A DNA stretch of 64,000 nt from JAAXVQ01 sp964604705 (GTDB taxonomy: Bacteria; Oederibacteriota; JAAXVQ01): the NCBI GenBank assembly GCA_964604705.1, contig CAZSAP010000017.1, positions 1 through 64,000 of the forward strand, in the 5' to 3' direction. Position numbers and translations under genes: made by a program. A model generated the notes under the pieces. It had not been told where the DNA came from. It saw nothing but the letters and a program-made list of their open reading frames with translations, and did not search any database. This document shows, piece by piece, positions 9,046 to 17,894 of the stretch. Within the stretch, counting starts at the first letter, position 1; each line of letters opens with the position of its first letter.

Positions 9046-10464
9046 CTATACGGCCGCCAACTGCTTGGCTTTGGCCACGACTTCCTCAATCCCGCCTACG
9101 TTGATAAATGCCTGCTCCGGCAATTCATCATGCTTGCCGTCCACGATTTCCTTGAACCCGCGGATGGTTTCTTTCAAAGGTACGTATTTGCCGGGTGTCT
9201 GGGTAAACTCTTCGGCAACGAAGAAGGGTTGGGATAAGAACCGCTGAGCCTTGCGCGCACGGCCCACCAACAGCTTATCTTCTTCAGATAATTCATCCAT
9301 ACCCAAAATGGCGATAATGTCTTGCAGTTCCTTATACCGCTGAATAATCCGCTGCACACTGCGGGCCACTTGGTAATGCTCCGCACCGACCACGTCGGCC
9401 GACAAAATACGCGAGTTGGACTCCAACGGATCCACGGCCGGATAGATGCCCTGTTCCACAATGGCGCGCGACAACACGGTGGTCGCATCCAGGTGCGAGA
9501 AGGCCGTGGCCGGAGCCGGATCGGTCAAGTCGTCGGCGGGCACATAAATCGCTTGCACCGAAGTGATCGACCCTTTCTTGGTCGAGGTAATGCGTTCCTG
9601 CAACTCACCCATTTCCGTGGCCAAGGTCGGCTGGTACCCTACGGCCGAAGGCATGCGCCCCAACAAGGCAGAGACTTCCGAACCCGCCTGCGTGAACCGG
9701 AAGATGTTGTCGATAAACAACAACACGTCCTGGCCTTCCTCATCACGGAAAAATTCAGCCTGGGACAAAGCGGTCAAGGCCACACGCATACGTGCCCCCG
9801 GCGGCTCGTTCATCTGACCGTAGACCAAGGACGTCTTTTCCAAGACACCCGAGTGCTTCATTTCCAACCACAGTTCATTGCCTTCGCGTGTGCGCTCGCC
9901 CACGCCGCCAAACACGGAAAACCCACCGTGCTCGGTCGCAATGTTGCGGATTAGTTCCATGATCAAAACGGTCTTGCCGACACCCGCGCCGCCAAACAAA
10001 CCAATCTTGCCACCACGCGGATACGGAGCCAACAGGTCAATAACCTTGATCCCGGTTTCCAGCTGCTTGGTGGACGTGTCTTGGTCTTCAAAGGAAGGCT
10101 TGGGACGATGAATGGGATATTTCTTTTCCGTCTTTATGTCCCCCATCTTATCCACGGGATTGCCGAGAACATCCATAACGCGACCCAAGGTGCCGCGGCC
10201 GACAGGCACCGAGATCGGTCCGCCCAAATCGAGCACCTGCATGCCACGCGAGACGCCGTCGGTGGACGACATGGCCACACCGCGCACCGTGTTGTCGCCC
10301 AAGTGCGACTGAACTTCAATGGTTACGTCCACGGAGACGGTTTGACCTCCCGAGATGTAGGACCCATGAATCTTCAACGCCTCAAAAATCGGTGGCAACT
10401 GTCCGTGGGGAAACTCCACATCCACCACCGCGCCGATAACCTGTACTACTTTGCCCTCGCTCAT
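9046..10464 (-). CDS. atpD: F-type ATP synthase beta subunit
   Basis: The catalytic beta subunit, 472 residues, forming three of the six F1 head subunits. The P-loop GGAGVGKT is at about 158-165, and the DELSEEDKLLV and FLSQPFFVAEEFT segments are typical of the family. The reading frame extends 18 codons further upstream, but the ATG at 10464 (MSEGKVVQ) fits the family start and has GGGAG about 9 nt in front. It lies between atpG and atpC, as in most bacterial atp operons. Confidence 0.98.
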   Translation of the reverse strand: MSEGKVVQVIGAVVDVEFPHGQLPPIFEALKIHGSYISGGQTVSVDVTIEVQSHLGDNTVRGVAMSSTDGVSRGMQVLDLGGPISVPVGRGTLGRVMDVLGNPVDKMGDIKTEKKYPIHRPKPSFEDQDTSTKQLETGIKVIDLLAPYPRGGKIGLFGGAGVGKTVLIMELIRNIATEHGGFSVFGGVGERTREGNELWLEMKHSGVLEKTSLVYGQMNEPPGARMRVALTALSQAEFFRDEEGQDVLLFIDNIFRFTQAGSEVSALLGRMPSAVGYQPTLATEMGELQERITSTKKGSITSVQAIYVPADDLTDPAPATAFSHLDATTVLSRAIVEQGIYPAVDPLESNSRILSADVVGAEHYQVARSVQRIIQRYKELQDIIAILGMDELSEEDKLLVGRARKAQRFLSQPFFVAEEFTQTPGKYVPLKETIRGFKEIVDGKHDELPEQAFINVGGIEEVVAKAKQLAAV

Positions 10465-10532
10465 GTTGTAACTCCCTTCGTGACCTAAAAATCCACGTAG
10501 GGGCGTATTGCCACACACCCCTACAACGCACT

Positions 10533-11402
10533 TTAATTGTTGATGGCTTCCGCGCCGCCAACCAGTTCCGAGATCTCACGTGTAATGCTGGCTTGGCGGG
10601 CCCGGTTCATCACCAGCGTCAATTCGTCAATCATCTCGCCGGCACTCTTGGTGGCGTTCTCCATGGCGGTCATGCGGGCCGCCTGCTCGGCCGCCTTGGT
10701 CTCCAAGAACGCGTGCCACAGGAAATGCTTTATGTACCGCGGCAGCAACAAGTCAAAAACCGCCTCGCAGGACGGTTCGTATTCATATTCTCCGGAAACA
10801 GAACATTCCGTGGCCGACGAGGCGGGCGTCTCCAGCTTAAGCGGAAGCAGTGTTTCCTGGACCAACTCCTGCGTCATGATGGACTTAAAGCGGTTGTAAA
10901 TCACCGTCACTTCCGTCCACTCGCCCTTGCTGTAGTGATCCATGATCTGCTGCCCAATCTCATCCACGTGGTGCCACGACAAATCTTGCCAAAAACCAGC
11001 CCACTCGTGTACGGGTTTGACGCCCACACGGCGGAAAAACGCAAGTCCCTTCTTGCCCACACACATCATGTCGGGCTTGCCCTCTTCGGCCTGCAAACGG
11101 CGTGCGCAGGCTTGGAGCGGTTGGGCGTTGAATCCAGCGCAGAGCCCTTTGTCCGAGGTCAGCACCAGGACGGCCTTGCGCCCCTGCACATTGATTTTCA
11201 ACAATGGATGCGCGCTGCTGTTGGCGCGGACCGCAATATCCTGCATCACTTCGCGCATTTTAAACGCATACGGACGCGCATCCAACAACTGGACCTGCGC
11301 CTTGTTCAGGCGAGACGAAGCCACCATTTTCATGGCCCGGGTGATCTGTCGAATGTTGCGTACACTGCGTATCCGCGAGCGTATCTGTCGAACGCTGGAC
11401 AT
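10533..11402 (-). CDS. atpG: F-type ATP synthase gamma subunit
   Basis: A 289-residue gamma subunit, the rotating central shaft of F1. The N-terminal helix (RQIRSRIRSVRNIRQITRAM) and the C-terminal helix (AMENATKSAGEMIDELTLVMNRARQ) match the two family hallmarks; both form the coiled coil inside the alpha/beta ring. The gene sits between atpA and atpD with short spacers (56 and 68 bp). Confidence 0.97.
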   Translation of the reverse strand: MSSVRQIRSRIRSVRNIRQITRAMKMVASSRLNKAQVQLLDARPYAFKMREVMQDIAVRANSSAHPLLKINVQGRKAVLVLTSDKGLCAGFNAQPLQACARRLQAEEGKPDMMCVGKKGLAFFRRVGVKPVHEWAGFWQDLSWHHVDEIGQQIMDHYSKGEWTEVTVIYNRFKSIMTQELVQETLLPLKLETPASSATECSVSGEYEYEPSCEAVFDLLLPRYIKHFLWHAFLETKAAEQAARMTAMENATKSAGEMIDELTLVMNRARQASITREISELVGGAEAINN

Positions 11403-11458
11403 ACGTGAACCTCTTATCCTTGTTAATGGGGTGACCGCCGGTCGCCCCTATAAAACAG

Positions 11459-12964
11459 TTATTTAAAACCTCGCTTGAAGGTCTTAATGGCTTCTTTCAA
11501 TTCCGCTTGCAACGCATCGTCCACAGCTTTCTTTTCGTGCAGGGTCTTAATGAGCTCCGGACGCTGGTTCCGTAAATAATCCAGCATCTCTTTTTCAAAC
11601 CGCGAAACATCATCCACCGGCACTTCATCCAAGAGACCCGAGATTCCGGCAAAGATGATGCACACCTGCTCCTCCACGGGCACCGGCTGATATTGGGGCT
11701 GACGCAAGACACGCAGCATGCGTTCACCGCGCGCCAACTGCGCCTGAGTGGCCTTGTCCAAATCCGAACCAAACTGAGCAAACGCCGCCAACTCACGGTA
11801 TTGCGACATGTCCATGCGCAAACGTCCGGCCATTTGTTTCATGGCTTTGATCTGAGCATTGCCGCCGACACGGGAGACCGACAAACCGGAATTGACCGCC
11901 GGACGTTGCCCGGAGTGGAACAAGCTGCCTTCCAAGAAAATCTGTCCGTCCGTAATGGAAATTACGTTCGTGGGAATGTACGCCGAAATATCTCCCGCTT
12001 GAGTCTCAATGATCGGCAAGGCCGTCATGGAACCGCTGCCCAATTCCTGATTCAGCTTGCTCGCGCGTTCCAGGAGACGGGAATGCAAATAAAACACGTC
12101 GCCGGGATACGCTTCACGCCCCGGAGGGCGGCGCAAGAGCAGGGACATCTGGCGATATGCGGCGGCATGCTTGGACAAATCGTCATACACGATGAGGGCA
12201 TGCCCTCCGTTCATCATGAACTCTTCGGCCATGGCGCAACCGGCATACGGTGCCAAATACTGCATGGAGGCCGATTCACTGGCACTGGCCACCACCACAA
12301 TGGTCTTCTCCAAAACGCCATGCTCTTCCAACGTCTTGACGACTTGCGCCACCGTGGACTGCTTCTGGCCCACGGCCACGTACACACACACGACATCCGT
12401 ATTTTTCTGATTGATAATGGCGTCCACGGCCACGGCGGTCTTGCCGGTCTGGCGGTCGCCGATGATTAACTCACGCTGGCCACGTCCGATGGGAATCATG
12501 GCATCAATGGCCTTGATTCCGGTTTGCAGGGGTTCCTTCACGGGTTGGCGTTCCAAGACACCGTGGGCGCGACGCTCGACCGGACGCGTTTTCTCGGTCT
12601 TGATCTCACCGCGACCGTCCATGGGCTGCCCCAGTGCGTTCACCACGCGTCCCAGGAGGGCTTTGCCTACCGGCACCTCCATAACGCGCCGGGTACGCTT
12701 GACCGGATCGCCTTCTTTAATTTTTTCATATTCGCCCAAAAGCACACACCCAACGTTGTCCCGCTCCAAGTTCAGAACCATGCCGAACACGCCGTGCGGC
12801 AGTTCAAGCAGTTCCATGGACATGGCGCCGGACAACCCCCAGATGCGGGCAATGCCATCACCGATCTGTAATACGGTTCCGGTCTCTTCCACATCGGTGT
12901 GGGCGGTAAAATCAGCGAGCTGTTGTTTGATAACCGCGGTTACTTCTTCTGGTGAGATCTTCAT
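11459..12964 (-). CDS. atpA: F-type ATP synthase alpha subunit
   Basis: A 501-residue alpha subunit of F1. It has the P-loop GDRQTGKT (about 169-176) and the non-catalytic nucleotide-binding architecture of the family. The segments SYDDLSKHAAAYR-like (read here as VYDDLSKHAAAYRQM) and RPAVNSGLSVSRVGG are diagnostic. Start ATG is preceded by AAGGGG. It lies between atpH and atpG. Confidence 0.98.
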   Translation of the reverse strand: MKISPEEVTAVIKQQLADFTAHTDVEETGTVLQIGDGIARIWGLSGAMSMELLELPHGVFGMVLNLERDNVGCVLLGEYEKIKEGDPVKRTRRVMEVPVGKALLGRVVNALGQPMDGRGEIKTEKTRPVERRAHGVLERQPVKEPLQTGIKAIDAMIPIGRGQRELIIGDRQTGKTAVAVDAIINQKNTDVVCVYVAVGQKQSTVAQVVKTLEEHGVLEKTIVVVASASESASMQYLAPYAGCAMAEEFMMNGGHALIVYDDLSKHAAAYRQMSLLLRRPPGREAYPGDVFYLHSRLLERASKLNQELGSGSMTALPIIETQAGDISAYIPTNVISITDGQIFLEGSLFHSGQRPAVNSGLSVSRVGGNAQIKAMKQMAGRLRMDMSQYRELAAFAQFGSDLDKATQAQLARGERMLRVLRQPQYQPVPVEEQVCIIFAGISGLLDEVPVDDVSRFEKEMLDYLRNQRPELIKTLHEKKAVDDALQAELKEAIKTFKRGFK

Positions 12965-13016
12965 GACGTCAACCCCTTACTGAATAGGTCCTTTAGGTCC
13001 CTGAGGACCTATCTAG

Positions 13017-13571
13017 CTAATTCTCGTGCGAATGCTCGGCCGAAAGCGCTTTGCGCAACTGTGCCAACCGCGCACCCAAACTGCCGTCCAACAACAAGTC
13101 GCCCATGACAATCCGGGCGCCGCCTCGCAAGGCAGGATCCACATCCTGCGTCAATTCCACTTCCGCGCCGGCGATGGCCGAGAGTCGTTCGCGCAAGGCC
13201 TGCATCTGGTCCTCGGTCAAGGGAATGGCCGACGTGACCGTCGCAGTCTGGCGTCCTTGAAACTTGCGCAACTCCGAGGCGTAAGCCGAGGCAATGTCCG
13301 AGACCAACACCCCGCGCCGCTTTTCCACCAACAAGCGCAGGAGCGAGATCGAGAGTGCTCCGACTTTTCCTTGCACCAAGGTCTGTACCGCGGTTTGTTT
13401 TTGGTCCAACGACAAGCGAGGATGCAACAGCAAGGCGCGTCCTTCCCCTTGGCCGAATACGTCGGCCATCAGTTGCAAGTCGCCCAACACCTCGTCCAAG
13501 CGGTTTTCTTCCTGGGCCAAAAGCAACAAGGCCCGTGCGTATTTTCCGGCAATGACGGATTCCGTGCTCAT
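13017..13571 (-). CDS. atpH: F-type ATP synthase delta subunit
   Basis: A 184-residue delta (OSCP-type) subunit that links the peripheral stalk to the top of F1. The N-terminal helical part (IAGKYARALLLLAQEE) and the C-terminal GGARIVMGDLLLDGSLGARLAQLRK segment are family signatures. The gene overlaps the atpF stop by 4 nt (ATGA, 13568-13571), so translation is probably coupled. Confidence 0.96.
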   Translation of the reverse strand: MSTESVIAGKYARALLLLAQEENRLDEVLGDLQLMADVFGQGEGRALLLHPRLSLDQKQTAVQTLVQGKVGALSISLLRLLVEKRRGVLVSDIASAYASELRKFQGRQTATVTSAIPLTEDQMQALRERLSAIAGAEVELTQDVDPALRGGARIVMGDLLLDGSLGARLAQLRKALSAEHSHEN

Positions 13572-14065
13572 GCGTTCGGCCTCGCTTTTTCCAAATCGTT
13601 CATAAACTGATCCAAGAGTCGCTTTTGCGCCGCCGGATCCACACCCTGACCCAACAGGCGTTCCACTGCCTGGAGGGAAATGTCCGTTATGTGTGAACGC
13701 AGTTCCCGCAACAGCCGATCCCGTTCCATGGTCAAATCGGCTTGCGCCTTGTCCATGACGCGCTTGGCTTCCTGACGCGCTTCCACTAAAATTTGCTCTT
13801 TAGCTTGCGCGCCACGGGCCAAGGCTTCCTTGATCTCCTGTTGGGCATGTTCCTGCAATTCCGAAAGACGCCGGTGATACTCCGCCTCAAGCGCCTCGAT
13901 CTCGCGCTTACCGTCTTCGGAACGCTTCAGGTCCTGCTCAATCTGCCCTGCCCGCTCACGCATGTAGTTCGTCAACGGACCCCAGAAAAGCTTCCAAATA
14001 ATCACCATGGCCACCAAAAACGTCGCCACCTGTACGCTCAATAAAAACCAATTGATCTCCATCAT
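13568..14065 (-). CDS. atpF: F-type ATP synthase b subunit
   Basis: A 165-residue b subunit of the peripheral stalk. One N-terminal membrane helix (about residues 4-24) is followed by a long charged helix (RAGQIEQDLKRSEDGKREIE... to the end) that dimerises along F1. Only one b-type gene is present, so the stalk is probably a b homodimer. The shine-dalgarno signal is weak. The gene sits between atpE and atpH. Confidence 0.95.
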   Translation of the reverse strand: MMEINWFLLSVQVATFLVAMVIIWKLFWGPLTNYMRERAGQIEQDLKRSEDGKREIEALEAEYHRRLSELQEHAQQEIKEALARGAQAKEQILVEARQEAKRVMDKAQADLTMERDRLLRELRSHITDISLQAVERLLGQGVDPAAQKRLLDQFMNDLEKARPNA

Positions 14066-14180
14066 AGGGCGATCACACTCACTCCCGTCTGGCGTTTGCC
14101 CGCTGCGCCTGGTTGGTGTTCAACCGGCGTGCAGGTCTCGATCACGAACCGGAACCACGCCGACACTCGGCGGGCCGGAT

Positions 14181-14549
14181 TTACTTCACAAAATAGGCGG
14201 CAAACGGATTCGCAAAGAGCAGAATCAACGCCACGACCAACGCATAGATGGTGAGGGACTCAATGAACCCCAAACCGATGATCAACAGCGTTTGGATGGT
14301 CCCGCTGGCCTCAGGCTGACGCGCCACGCCTTCCACGGCTTTGCTCACGGCAATGCCCTGACCCAAACCGCAACCCAACGCCGCCAGACCCAAGCCGATC
14401 GCACCGGCCAAGGCGCAGGCTGCAAAGAACCAGGTCGAATCCGCACCGGCGGTCTTGGCGACCTCCGCTGTACCTTCGGCCGCCGCCACCCCGGCTGTCA
14501 TCATCACCAACGCCACGCTTCCTGCCCACTTGCTCAACATTTTTTTCAT
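14181..14549 (-). CDS. atpE: F-type ATP synthase c subunit (with N-terminal extension)
   Basis: A 122-residue rotor-ring subunit, longer than the usual 75-90 residues. The extra N-terminal 35-40 residues look like a signal sequence or additional helix (MKKMLSKWAGSVALVMM...GVAAAEG). The two rotor helices follow. The ion-binding carboxylate is the Glu in GFIESLTIYALVV; Gln in GCGLGQG of helix 1 and Ser and Tyr near the Glu are discussed as a finding. The start at 14549 has a textbook AAGGAGGT site 9 nt upstream; an upstream ATG at 14579 lacks one. Confidence 0.95.
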   Translation of the reverse strand: MKKMLSKWAGSVALVMMTAGVAAAEGTAEVAKTAGADSTWFFAACALAGAIGLGLAALGCGLGQGIAVSKAVEGVARQPEASGTIQTLLIIGLGFIESLTIYALVVALILLFANPFAAYFVK

Positions 14550-14636
14550 CGTACGACTACCTCCTTGAAAATCGTTCACCGGTTCCGGGGCGAGCCCTTG
14601 CGAGCCTCACTGCTCGGTCGTGAGAACTTAGTGTAA

Positions 14637-15359
14637 CTAGTGCCCTTCGTGAGCCTGAACCGCACCCCCGATATAGACCATGGCCAAAACCATAAACACG
14701 AACGCCTGAATCACGCTGACCAAAAGACCCAGCAAAATAATCAACGGGCGCAAGACAATCGGCACCACGCTTAAACATTCCTGGATGATGTTCCCCGACG
14801 GCAAGAAAATCACGACCAGCAAGGCCAACACGCCCAATAAAATTTCTTTCGCCAAAATGTTGCCAAAAAGACGGAACGAGAGTGAGATCGGACGCGCCAA
14901 TTCACCCATGATCTCAATAAAAAACATAAACGGCTTAAGCCAGTTGGGAACCGGTCCAAACCACCGCTTAACGTATTTCCAAAGTCCCAGTTCTCGGATG
15001 CCAAAATAATGCGTGGAGACAAACACGATGAGGGCCAGTCCGGCCGTGGTGGAAAGACGGCTGGTGCTCGAGACCAGACCCGGAACCAAACCCATGAGGT
15101 TGGAGACCAAGATAAAAAAGAAAAGCATGGCAAAAAGGGGATAATACCGCGGTGCCGTGGGGCCCACCAGTTCGTCGGCAAACTGACAAATGATGCCCAA
15201 CAGCCATTCAAAAAAATTCTGCAGTCCCTTGGGCACTTTGCTCATCCGGCGCGTACCCAACCAGGACAAAACAAAAATAATGCCGACCGCCAACCAACTC
15301 ATAATCAAGCTGATGTCTATGGGTAGATGGTATTCAATGCCTTCGGGAATCGCACTCAT
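14637..15359 (-). CDS. atpB: F-type ATP synthase a subunit
   Basis: A 240-residue membrane subunit that forms the ion half-channels against the c-ring. It has five to six hydrophobic helices. The essential arginine is in SLSFRLFGNILAKE, the family hallmark, and SVIQAFVFMVLAMVYIG near the C-terminus is also diagnostic. AAAGGAAG precedes the ATG. It lies 8 bp after atpI and upstream of atpE. Confidence 0.97.
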   Translation of the reverse strand: MSAIPEGIEYHLPIDISLIMSWLAVGIIFVLSWLGTRRMSKVPKGLQNFFEWLLGIICQFADELVGPTAPRYYPLFAMLFFFILVSNLMGLVPGLVSSTSRLSTTAGLALIVFVSTHYFGIRELGLWKYVKRWFGPVPNWLKPFMFFIEIMGELARPISLSFRLFGNILAKEILLGVLALLVVIFLPSGNIIQECLSVVPIVLRPLIILLGLLVSVIQAFVFMVLAMVYIGGAVQAHEGH

Positions 15360-15366
15360 AACGCGT

Positions 15367-15726
15367 TTACTTCCTTTCAGTGGCGACCACCCGCTGCCAA
15401 ACCGCAGTGGGTAATTGAATCAAAGTATATCCGATCAGCACGGCCCAAATCGAGAGCACGGGAAATTTCAACACCAAGAAAAAAATCAAACCCACGGTCG
15501 CCAAGCGGGCCAAACTGTGTCCCAACAGCCCAAAGGGATTCTTGTTGCCTGCATTGGGGGTCAAGGTTTGCCGGACCGACCAGCGGATCCAAAAGAAAGC
15601 CCCCAGCCCAACCCCGGCACCCAGCCATAAACCCAAGCCCCAATTCCAGTGCCCCGTCAAACCGACCAGTGCGGGAACCACGGCAACGACCGAGAGCAAC
15701 ACACTCCAAAACACCTTCGACGTCAT
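15367..15726 (-). CDS. atpI: ATP synthase subunit I-like protein
   Basis: A 119-residue membrane protein with about four hydrophobic helices, in the position usually held by AtpI upstream of atpB. AtpI-type proteins help c-ring assembly. The frame is open 65 codons further upstream, but the ATG at 15726 (MTSKVFWS) overlaps the stop of the preceding small gene by ATGA, which makes it the more likely start. Assignment rests on length, topology and position rather than on strong sequence identity. Confidence 0.8.
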   Translation of the reverse strand: MTSKVFWSVLLSVVAVVPALVGLTGHWNWGLGLWLGAGVGLGAFFWIRWSVRQTLTPNAGNKNPFGLLGHSLARLATVGLIFFLVLKFPVLSIWAVLIGYTLIQLPTAVWQRVVATERK

Positions 15727-15944
15727 GGTTTCTTCTCTTTGCGCGGCAACATCCGCACGACATGATAAAAACCCGATACAACCCCTAACCCCAAACCGAC
15801 CAACATAAGCCACGGTTGTGTGTGCAGCACTCTGTCCAACCAAATCCCGAGCGCCGCTCCGATGAAAATACACGCGGCCAGCATGGCTCCGATCGAGCCT
15901 ACCTGACCCAGCGCGATCCAAATCCCGTGTGGTTTTTCCGACAT
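15723..15944 (-). CDS. atpZ: AtpZ/AtpI family small membrane protein
   Basis: A 73-residue protein with two membrane helices. The GAALGIWLDRVL segment matches the AtpZ-type small proteins found at the head of many atp operons (Pfam AtpZ/ATPase_gene1). Its role is proposed to be in Mg2+/Ca2+ transport or ATP synthase assembly. It overlaps atpI by 4 nt and starts 6 bp after the nuclease-family gene, so the three are one transcription unit. Confidence 0.85.
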   Translation of the reverse strand: MSEKPHGIWIALGQVGSIGAMLAACIFIGAALGIWLDRVLHTQPWLMLVGLGLGVVSGFYHVVRMLPRKEKKP

Positions 15945-15950
15945 GGGGGA

Positions 15951-16424
15951 TTATCGGTTAAAATCTGCAGGCTTTAAGTCCTGGAAGAATTTTTTAAATT
16001 CAACTTTCTCTTTTTCATACTTCGACTTATCGGTAATGCTGGCTTCGATCACCACTTTTTCCGAAACAAAAATCGGACACTCGGCCCGCAATCCTAAAGC
16101 AATGGCATCGGAAGGCCGAGCGTCGATTTCCCATTCTTCCTTATCCCGGGCCAGAGTAATCCGGGCATAAAACGTATTGTTTTGAATATTATGAATAAGT
16201 ATGCGCTCAATACGCACACCCAGCGTCTCCAAAATGGACTTCAACAAGTCATGCGTCATAGGACGCGGAACATTGATCTTCTCCAAAGCAATCAAAATGG
16301 CATCGGCTTCGTAGATGCCTATCCAAATCGGCAGATACCGTTTTTCTTCTGGATCGGTCAGGATGACCACAGGAATTTTAGAATTGGCGTCTACCGCCAA
16401 GCCTTTAACACGCATCTCAATCAT
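15951..16424 (-). CDS. Bifunctional nuclease family protein (DUF151)
   Basis: A 157-residue protein of the bifunctional nuclease (BFN/DUF151) family. Family hallmarks are RYLPIWIGIYEADAI, RPMTHDLL and the DARPSDAIALGLR segment. Some plant and bacterial members have RNase and DNase activity, but most are uncharacterised. The start is taken at ATG 16424 (MIEMRVKG) because GAGGGGGG precedes it; an open frame extends further upstream through the promoter. It is the first gene of the atp transcription unit, 6 bp before atpZ, and that link is unusual. Confidence 0.9.
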   Translation of the reverse strand: MIEMRVKGLAVDANSKIPVVILTDPEEKRYLPIWIGIYEADAILIALEKINVPRPMTHDLLKSILETLGVRIERILIHNIQNNTFYARITLARDKEEWEIDARPSDAIALGLRAECPIFVSEKVVIEASITDKSKYEKEKVEFKKFFQDLKPADFNR

Positions 16425-16451
16425 GGGAGATCCCCCCTCAAAAATCGTCGG

Positions 16452-16480
16452 ATTATACAAAAATGTAACTTTACACACAA
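16452..16480 (-). promoter_or_regulatory. Promoter of the bfn-atp operon
   Basis: On the minus strand a perfect -10 TATAAT (16452-16457) and a -35 TTGTGT (16475-16480) are spaced 17 bp apart. The -35 matches the consensus at three of six bases. It lies in the 111-bp gap before the DUF151 gene, which is the only sizeable gap upstream of the atp genes. Confidence 0.65.
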
Positions 16481-16535
16481 GTACAATTCTTACTATTTTT
16501 AGTCTCGGCAACTCCTTGTTTTTCTCGATCGTTTT

Positions 16536-17093
16536 TTATTTTTTTTCAGCCTCCGTTACAATCTCCACTTGAAACGTATATAATTCACATTCTGGTTGGA
16601 GCCAGGCATCGGCGGGCAAGCCGGCTTTACCCTCACACAGTTCGTTTAAAAACCGCTTTTTATCCCACCCGGTCTCACGTGCGACTTGAGGCAAAAACAC
16701 CCCTGACTTTCCTCGGCATTGAATCATAACCCCGTCTTCACCCAAATGAATATGCTCCGCGGAAGCAACTTTAACCAACGGTGTCAGTACAGACACCTCC
16801 ACTTCCAATCCCTCCAACTCATCGGGCCGAACCGGAACAAAACGGGGATCACGCAACGCGGCCGACTCGGCCATACGGATAACTGTCTCAGCCAAAGGCA
16901 TGTACCCTTCAATCAGCCCAATGCATCCGCGCAGCCTATGGTTCCGCGTCAAGGTCACAAAAGCTCCACAGTGTTCGGCCAACGCCGGAGAAATCCCTTC
17001 CGGAACCTGCGGCAGGGGTTTGCGATGCACGGCTGCATGCAGTGACGCATGGACCAGTTCCAATATCTGTTTACGATCTTCACCAGAGAGCAT
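16536..17093 (-). CDS. AMMECR1 domain protein (AmmeMemoRadiSam system protein A)
   Basis: A 185-residue AMMECR1-domain protein. The invariant LRGCIG motif is at 54-59, followed by the RDPRF and LEVEVSVLTP segments of the family. In many bacteria the protein is encoded with a Memo-like protein and a radical-SAM protein, but neither partner is in this window. Its biochemical role is not established. The stop lies next to a T-rich stretch that could contribute to termination. Confidence 0.92.
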   Translation of the reverse strand: MLSGEDRKQILELVHASLHAAVHRKPLPQVPEGISPALAEHCGAFVTLTRNHRLRGCIGLIEGYMPLAETVIRMAESAALRDPRFVPVRPDELEGLEVEVSVLTPLVKVASAEHIHLGEDGVMIQCRGKSGVFLPQVARETGWDKKRFLNELCEGKAGLPADAWLQPECELYTFQVEIVTEAEKK

Positions 17094-17154
17094 ACGCGCA
17101 CTCCTTGCCTACCTTGCGTCTTAGGTTGTGACACCGTTGGGACTACACCGGACT

Positions 17155-17784
17155 CTAATATTGCAGTTCTGTATGCGGATAAAACGCCTCAGCCAATTGC
17201 CGACCCAAATCGGTAATCACGTATTGCACCATCTCTTGATCGGTTTTCACGTTCAGCGCGCCTGTGCCTGCCGAGGTCCCCAAAAACGTGGAGTAACTGC
17301 TCTCTTCACGCCCACCCCAAAGGACTTTGCCGGTTTCGGTATCAATCAACCGAGCCGTCGCCGAGCCCGTGGCCACACGTTGGGCGTTGGCCGGAGTAGG
17401 CTGAATGTCGCCGACGGAAACGGAAATGCTCCCTGTCATAATCGCGCGCACGCCCAACAGCTTGCCCACGGCAATGGCCGATTCCGGATTTACCACGCGC
17501 TCACGTGAAAGGTTCTGTTCGCGCAACAAGGCATCAATCCGAGTACGCTCCACCACATCCATCGCCGGTGCATGCTTAAGCAGGTTCACCACCACTTCGT
17601 CGGCCACTTGATTGCCCACCGTGGACAAGAAGCTGTCGGTCTCAAACGGCAGAATCGCCACCCGGTTGTACTTCGCCACATCCACCACCGGCTGCACCAA
17701 CACCCGATGTGCGCAGCCTGTGCTGCCCAACCAAACCACACCCACCACGATCAAGCCCAAGCCGTTCCGCCATAGTTGTTGCAT
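17155..17784 (-). CDS. LpoB/CsgG-like lipoprotein
   Basis: A 209-residue secreted protein with a signal peptide ending at a lipobox-like GSTGC (Cys about residue 24). The mature part resembles the CsgG/LpoB fold: VAILPFETD near the start, then DVVERTRIDALLREQNLS and GKLLGVRAIMTGSIS. LpoB-type proteins activate penicillin-binding proteins from the outer membrane, and CsgG-type proteins form pores. This protein could do either, or neither. The start at 17784 (MQQLW) has AAGGAG 6 nt upstream; an ATG five codons earlier does not. Confidence 0.8.
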   Translation of the reverse strand: MQQLWRNGLGLIVVGVVWLGSTGCAHRVLVQPVVDVAKYNRVAILPFETDSFLSTVGNQVADEVVVNLLKHAPAMDVVERTRIDALLREQNLSRERVVNPESAIAVGKLLGVRAIMTGSISVSVGDIQPTPANAQRVATGSATARLIDTETGKVLWGGREESSYSTFLGTSAGTGALNVKTDQEMVQYVITDLGRQLAEAFYPHTELQY

Positions 17785-17894
17785 GTCAAACTCCTTCATT
17801 CCTGTACTGGAGTAATTATAACACTGTTGGAAATAAAATGTTGATCACCCAGGGTAAATTTTGGACGGGCGGCCACCTGGGTGGCACGTACGGC

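Noticed and set aside
10593..12469. Long plus-strand open frames (up to 271 codons) opposite atpG and atpA
   Set aside because: They lie antisense to strongly conserved ATP synthase genes, have no family features and follow the codon bias of the real genes.
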